NCBI RefSeq assembly: GCF_041438805.1
Contig: NZ_CP109190.1
Span: forward strand, 1,922,001-1,986,000
Direction of reading: 5' to 3'
From: Streptomyces sp. NBC_01707
GTDB lineage: Bacteria; Actinomycetota; Actinomycetes; Streptomycetales; Streptomycetaceae
Length of the DNA stretch: 64,000 bases
A program made the translations under genes and the position numbers. The notes below the pieces were generated by a model. The model did not search any database. It was not told the DNA's origin and worked only from the letters and a program-made list of their open reading frames with translations. Below, one piece after another: positions 62,375 to 64,000 of this stretch. Each line of letters opens with the position of its first letter. The stretch's first letter is position 1.

Positions 62375-63229
62375 TCACCCCGTGCGATAGAGCGCCGTGA
62401 GCAGTTCGATCGCGGACTGAGTGGCGGGATGCGGGTCGTCCCGCCACCAGGCGAGCCGCACGGCGATCGGCTCGGCGTCGCGCACCGGCCGGTAGACGAC
62501 GCCGGGACGCGGATACTGGTTGGCGGTGGATTCCGCCGTCATTCCCACACAGCGGCCCGTGGAGATGATGGTGAGCCAGTCGTCGACATCGTGCGTGTCC
62601 TCGGTCGACGGGCGGGAGTCCGGTGGCCACAGCTCCGTGGTGGTGGTGCCGGTCCGCCGGTCGATGAGCAAAGTGCGCCCGCCGATGTCGGAGAGCCTGA
62701 CCGAGCGGCGCCTGGCCAAGGGGTCGTCGGCGGCCATGGCGCACAGACGCCGCTCCAGTCCCACGATGGCGGAGTCGAAGCGGCGGTCGTCCAGCGCCCT
62801 GCGCACCACGGCGAGATCACAGGCGCCCTCCGCCAGCCCGGCGGTACCGGAGTTGACGCGGACGAGCTGCAGGTCGGTCTCGGGGTGCGCACCGCTCCAG
62901 CGTCGCTGGAAGGCAAGCGTGTGGCGACCGAGGGCCGACCAGGCGTATCCGATCCGCACCCGGGCGTGGCCCGACGTGGCCTCCCGGACGAGATCCGCCA
63001 CCTCGCCGAGCACGCGTCGGGCCTGCGCCACCACGCGCAGCCCGGTCGCGGTCGGAGTCACCTCGCGGGAGGTGCGCCGCAGGAGCCTTACTCCCAGGGC
63101 GCGTTCGAGCGAGGCCAGCGTGCGGGACACGGCCGCCTGGGAGACACCGAGCGCAAGGGCGGCATCGGTGAAACTGCCCTCGTCGACGATCGCGACGAGA
63201 CAGCGCAACTGCCGCAGCTCCACATCCAT
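62375..63229 (-). CDS. LysR-family transcriptional regulator
   Basis: 284 residues from ATG 63229. N-terminal HTH: LRQLRCLVAIVDEGSFTDAA, then LALGVSQAAVSRTLASLERA and LGVRLLRRTSREVTPTATG. The C-terminal sensor domain is of the usual periplasmic-binding type (VRIGYAWSALGRHTLAFQRR). Divergent from the EamA transporter, with a T-N11-A box (63258-63270) between. Likely activates or represses that transporter in response to its substrate. Confidence 0.94.
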   Translation of the reverse strand: MDVELRQLRCLVAIVDEGSFTDAALALGVSQAAVSRTLASLERALGVRLLRRTSREVTPTATGLRVVAQARRVLGEVADLVREATSGHARVRIGYAWSALGRHTLAFQRRWSGAHPETDLQLVRVNSGTAGLAEGACDLAVVRRALDDRRFDSAIVGLERRLCAMAADDPLARRRSVRLSDIGGRTLLIDRRTGTTTTELWPPDSRPSTEDTHDVDDWLTIISTGRCVGMTAESTANQYPRPGVVYRPVRDAEPIAVRLAWWRDDPHPATQSAIELLTALYRTG

Positions 63230-63257
63230 GACTCAAGCGTATAGATGGATCGACCCA

Positions 63258-63270
63258 TGCATTTTGTGCA
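63258..63270. promoter_or_regulatory. LysR-type T-N11-A box
   Basis: TGCATTTTGTGCA in the 68-bp divergent intergenic region; a second dyad, ATGG-ATCGAC-CCAT (63245-63258), lies beside it. Confidence 0.5.
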
Positions 63271-63297
63271 AGAGGCGTGTGGTCGCACGATCGGGGC

Positions 63298-64000
63298 ATG
63301 CAAGCAGCTCCCGCAGGCTCAGCAGCACCCGCGCACCACACTGCCGCGGCGCCCCCTTCCCCGGGGCCTGACGGAAAGCGCCTGGCCGGTATGGCCGCCA
63401 TGTTCGGCAGCGGGCTCTCCAACCAGACCGGCGCCGCGATCGGTTCATTGGCCTTCCCCGTCCTCGGACCTGTCGGTGTCGTCGCGGCACGCCAGTACGT
63501 CGCCGCGATCGTCCTGCTGGCCGTCGGCCGGCCCCGTCCGCGGTCCTTCACCTGGCGTCAGTGGTGGCCGGTCCTGCTGCTGGCGCTGGTGTTCGGATCG
63601 ATGAACCTGTCGTTGTACAGCGCCATCGACCGCATCGGTCTCGGGCTGGCGGTGACCCTGGAGTTCCTCGGACCGCTCGGCATCGCCCTGGCCTCCTCAC
63701 GCCGCCGCGTGGACGCGATCTGTGCGGTGATCGCCGCAGCGGGCGTCGTCACCCTGATGCGTCCGCAACCTTCCGCCGACTACGTCGGGATGGGTCTGGG
63801 GCTGCTGGCCGCCGTCTGCTGGGCGTCCTACATCCTGCTCAACCGCACCGTCGGCCGCCGCATCGCCGGAGCGGAGGGATCGGCGGCCGCCGCAGGCCTC
63901 TCCGCCCTGGGGTTCCTGCCGGTCGGACTCGTCATCGTCGTACAGCATCCGCCGACCGTGGGGGCCGCCGCCTGCGCTGTCGCCGCCGGTGTCCTGTCCT
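63298..64000 (+). CDS. EamA/DMT-family transporter (3' end outside window)
   Basis: Open from ATG 63298 (MQAAPAGSAAPAHHTA) to the window end, 234 residues visible. The fold shows repeated membrane helices of the drug/metabolite transporter superfamily: AGMAAMFGSGLSNQTGAAIG, WWPVLLLALVFGSMNLSLYS, IGLGLAVTLEFLGPLGIALA and GMGLGLLAAVCWASYILLNR. RhtA/YdcZ-like exporters have this layout. Likely exports an amino acid or metabolite under LysR control. The gene lacks a stop inside the window. Confidence 0.9.
   Translation, partial: MQAAPAGSAAPAHHTAAAPPSPGPDGKRLAGMAAMFGSGLSNQTGAAIGSLAFPVLGPVGVVAARQYVAAIVLLAVGRPRPRSFTWRQWWPVLLLALVFGSMNLSLYSAIDRIGLGLAVTLEFLGPLGIALASSRRRVDAICAVIAAAGVVTLMRPQPSADYVGMGLGLLAAVCWASYILLNRTVGRRIAGAEGSAAAAGLSALGFLPVGLVIVVQHPPTVGAAACAVAAGVLS

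Overview
This 64 kb window is actinobacterial, almost certainly a Streptomyces chromosome. It has very high GC with a GC-rich third codon position, many GTG starts, ATGA/GTGA stop-start overlaps, Tat and lipoprotein export signals, and carbohydrate ABC transporters without a dedicated ATPase gene. About 50 protein genes, one tRNA-Pro(GGG) and several decayed genes can be supported.

Layout. 1-3.8 kb: end of an SPFH protein with an NAD-kinase-like partner, then an ArsR-type repressor and an MFS exporter behind a perfect palindrome. 4.1-6.9 kb: thioredoxin-reductase-like flavoprotein, XRE-cupin regulator and a methyltransferase; the first two share a promoter motif. 6-8.3 kb: transporter remnants, a Nudix hydrolase and an FBP-domain (EF-G-binding-like) protein. 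8.5-19.5 kb: glycan cluster A, with a DeoR/LacI hybrid regulator, solute-binding protein, two permeases, a D-2-hydroxyacid dehydrogenase-like protein, a phosphodiesterase-HAD fusion, two secreted polysaccharide lyases and the relic of a third. 20-26.5 kb: ABC exporter, acyl-CoA dehydrogenase with SDR, and a lipoprotein alpha/beta hydrolase. 26.6-30.6 kb: tRNA-Pro, a large STAND/LAL-type ATPase lacking the usual LuxR HTH, and a DUF309 protein. 30.6-34.7 kb: GlpB-like, GlpA-like and FGGY-kinase operon. 35-38.6 kb: a conserved hypothetical, an APC permease and a TauE/SafE permease. 38.9-49.8 kb: secreted GH29-type fucosidase and glycan cluster B, a gene-for-gene paralogue of cluster A ending in a DUF2264 protein. 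49.9-53.6 kb: lutABC L-lactate operon with a FadR-type GntR regulator and two TGGTCGGACCA operators. 54.3-58.2 kb: secreted collagen-like protein facing a glycosyltransferase-methyltransferase fusion and a TPR protein. 59-64 kb: S66 carboxypeptidase, enoyl-CoA hydratase, an internally deleted acyl-CoA ligase, TetR, LysR and EamA genes.

How the genes fit together. Clusters A and B look like duplicated uptake-and-processing modules for lyase- or fucosidase-released, probably uronic-acid-containing, oligosaccharides. A LacI-like site (CAAGCGCTC) lies inside the polysaccharide lyase promoter and upstream of both cluster regulators, which suggests one small regulon. The collagen-like / glycosyltransferase-methyltransferase / TPR group may build a modified acidic surface fibre. 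These two groups are the best candidates for undescribed biology here. All functional assignments come from sequence motifs recognised by eye; no database search was run.
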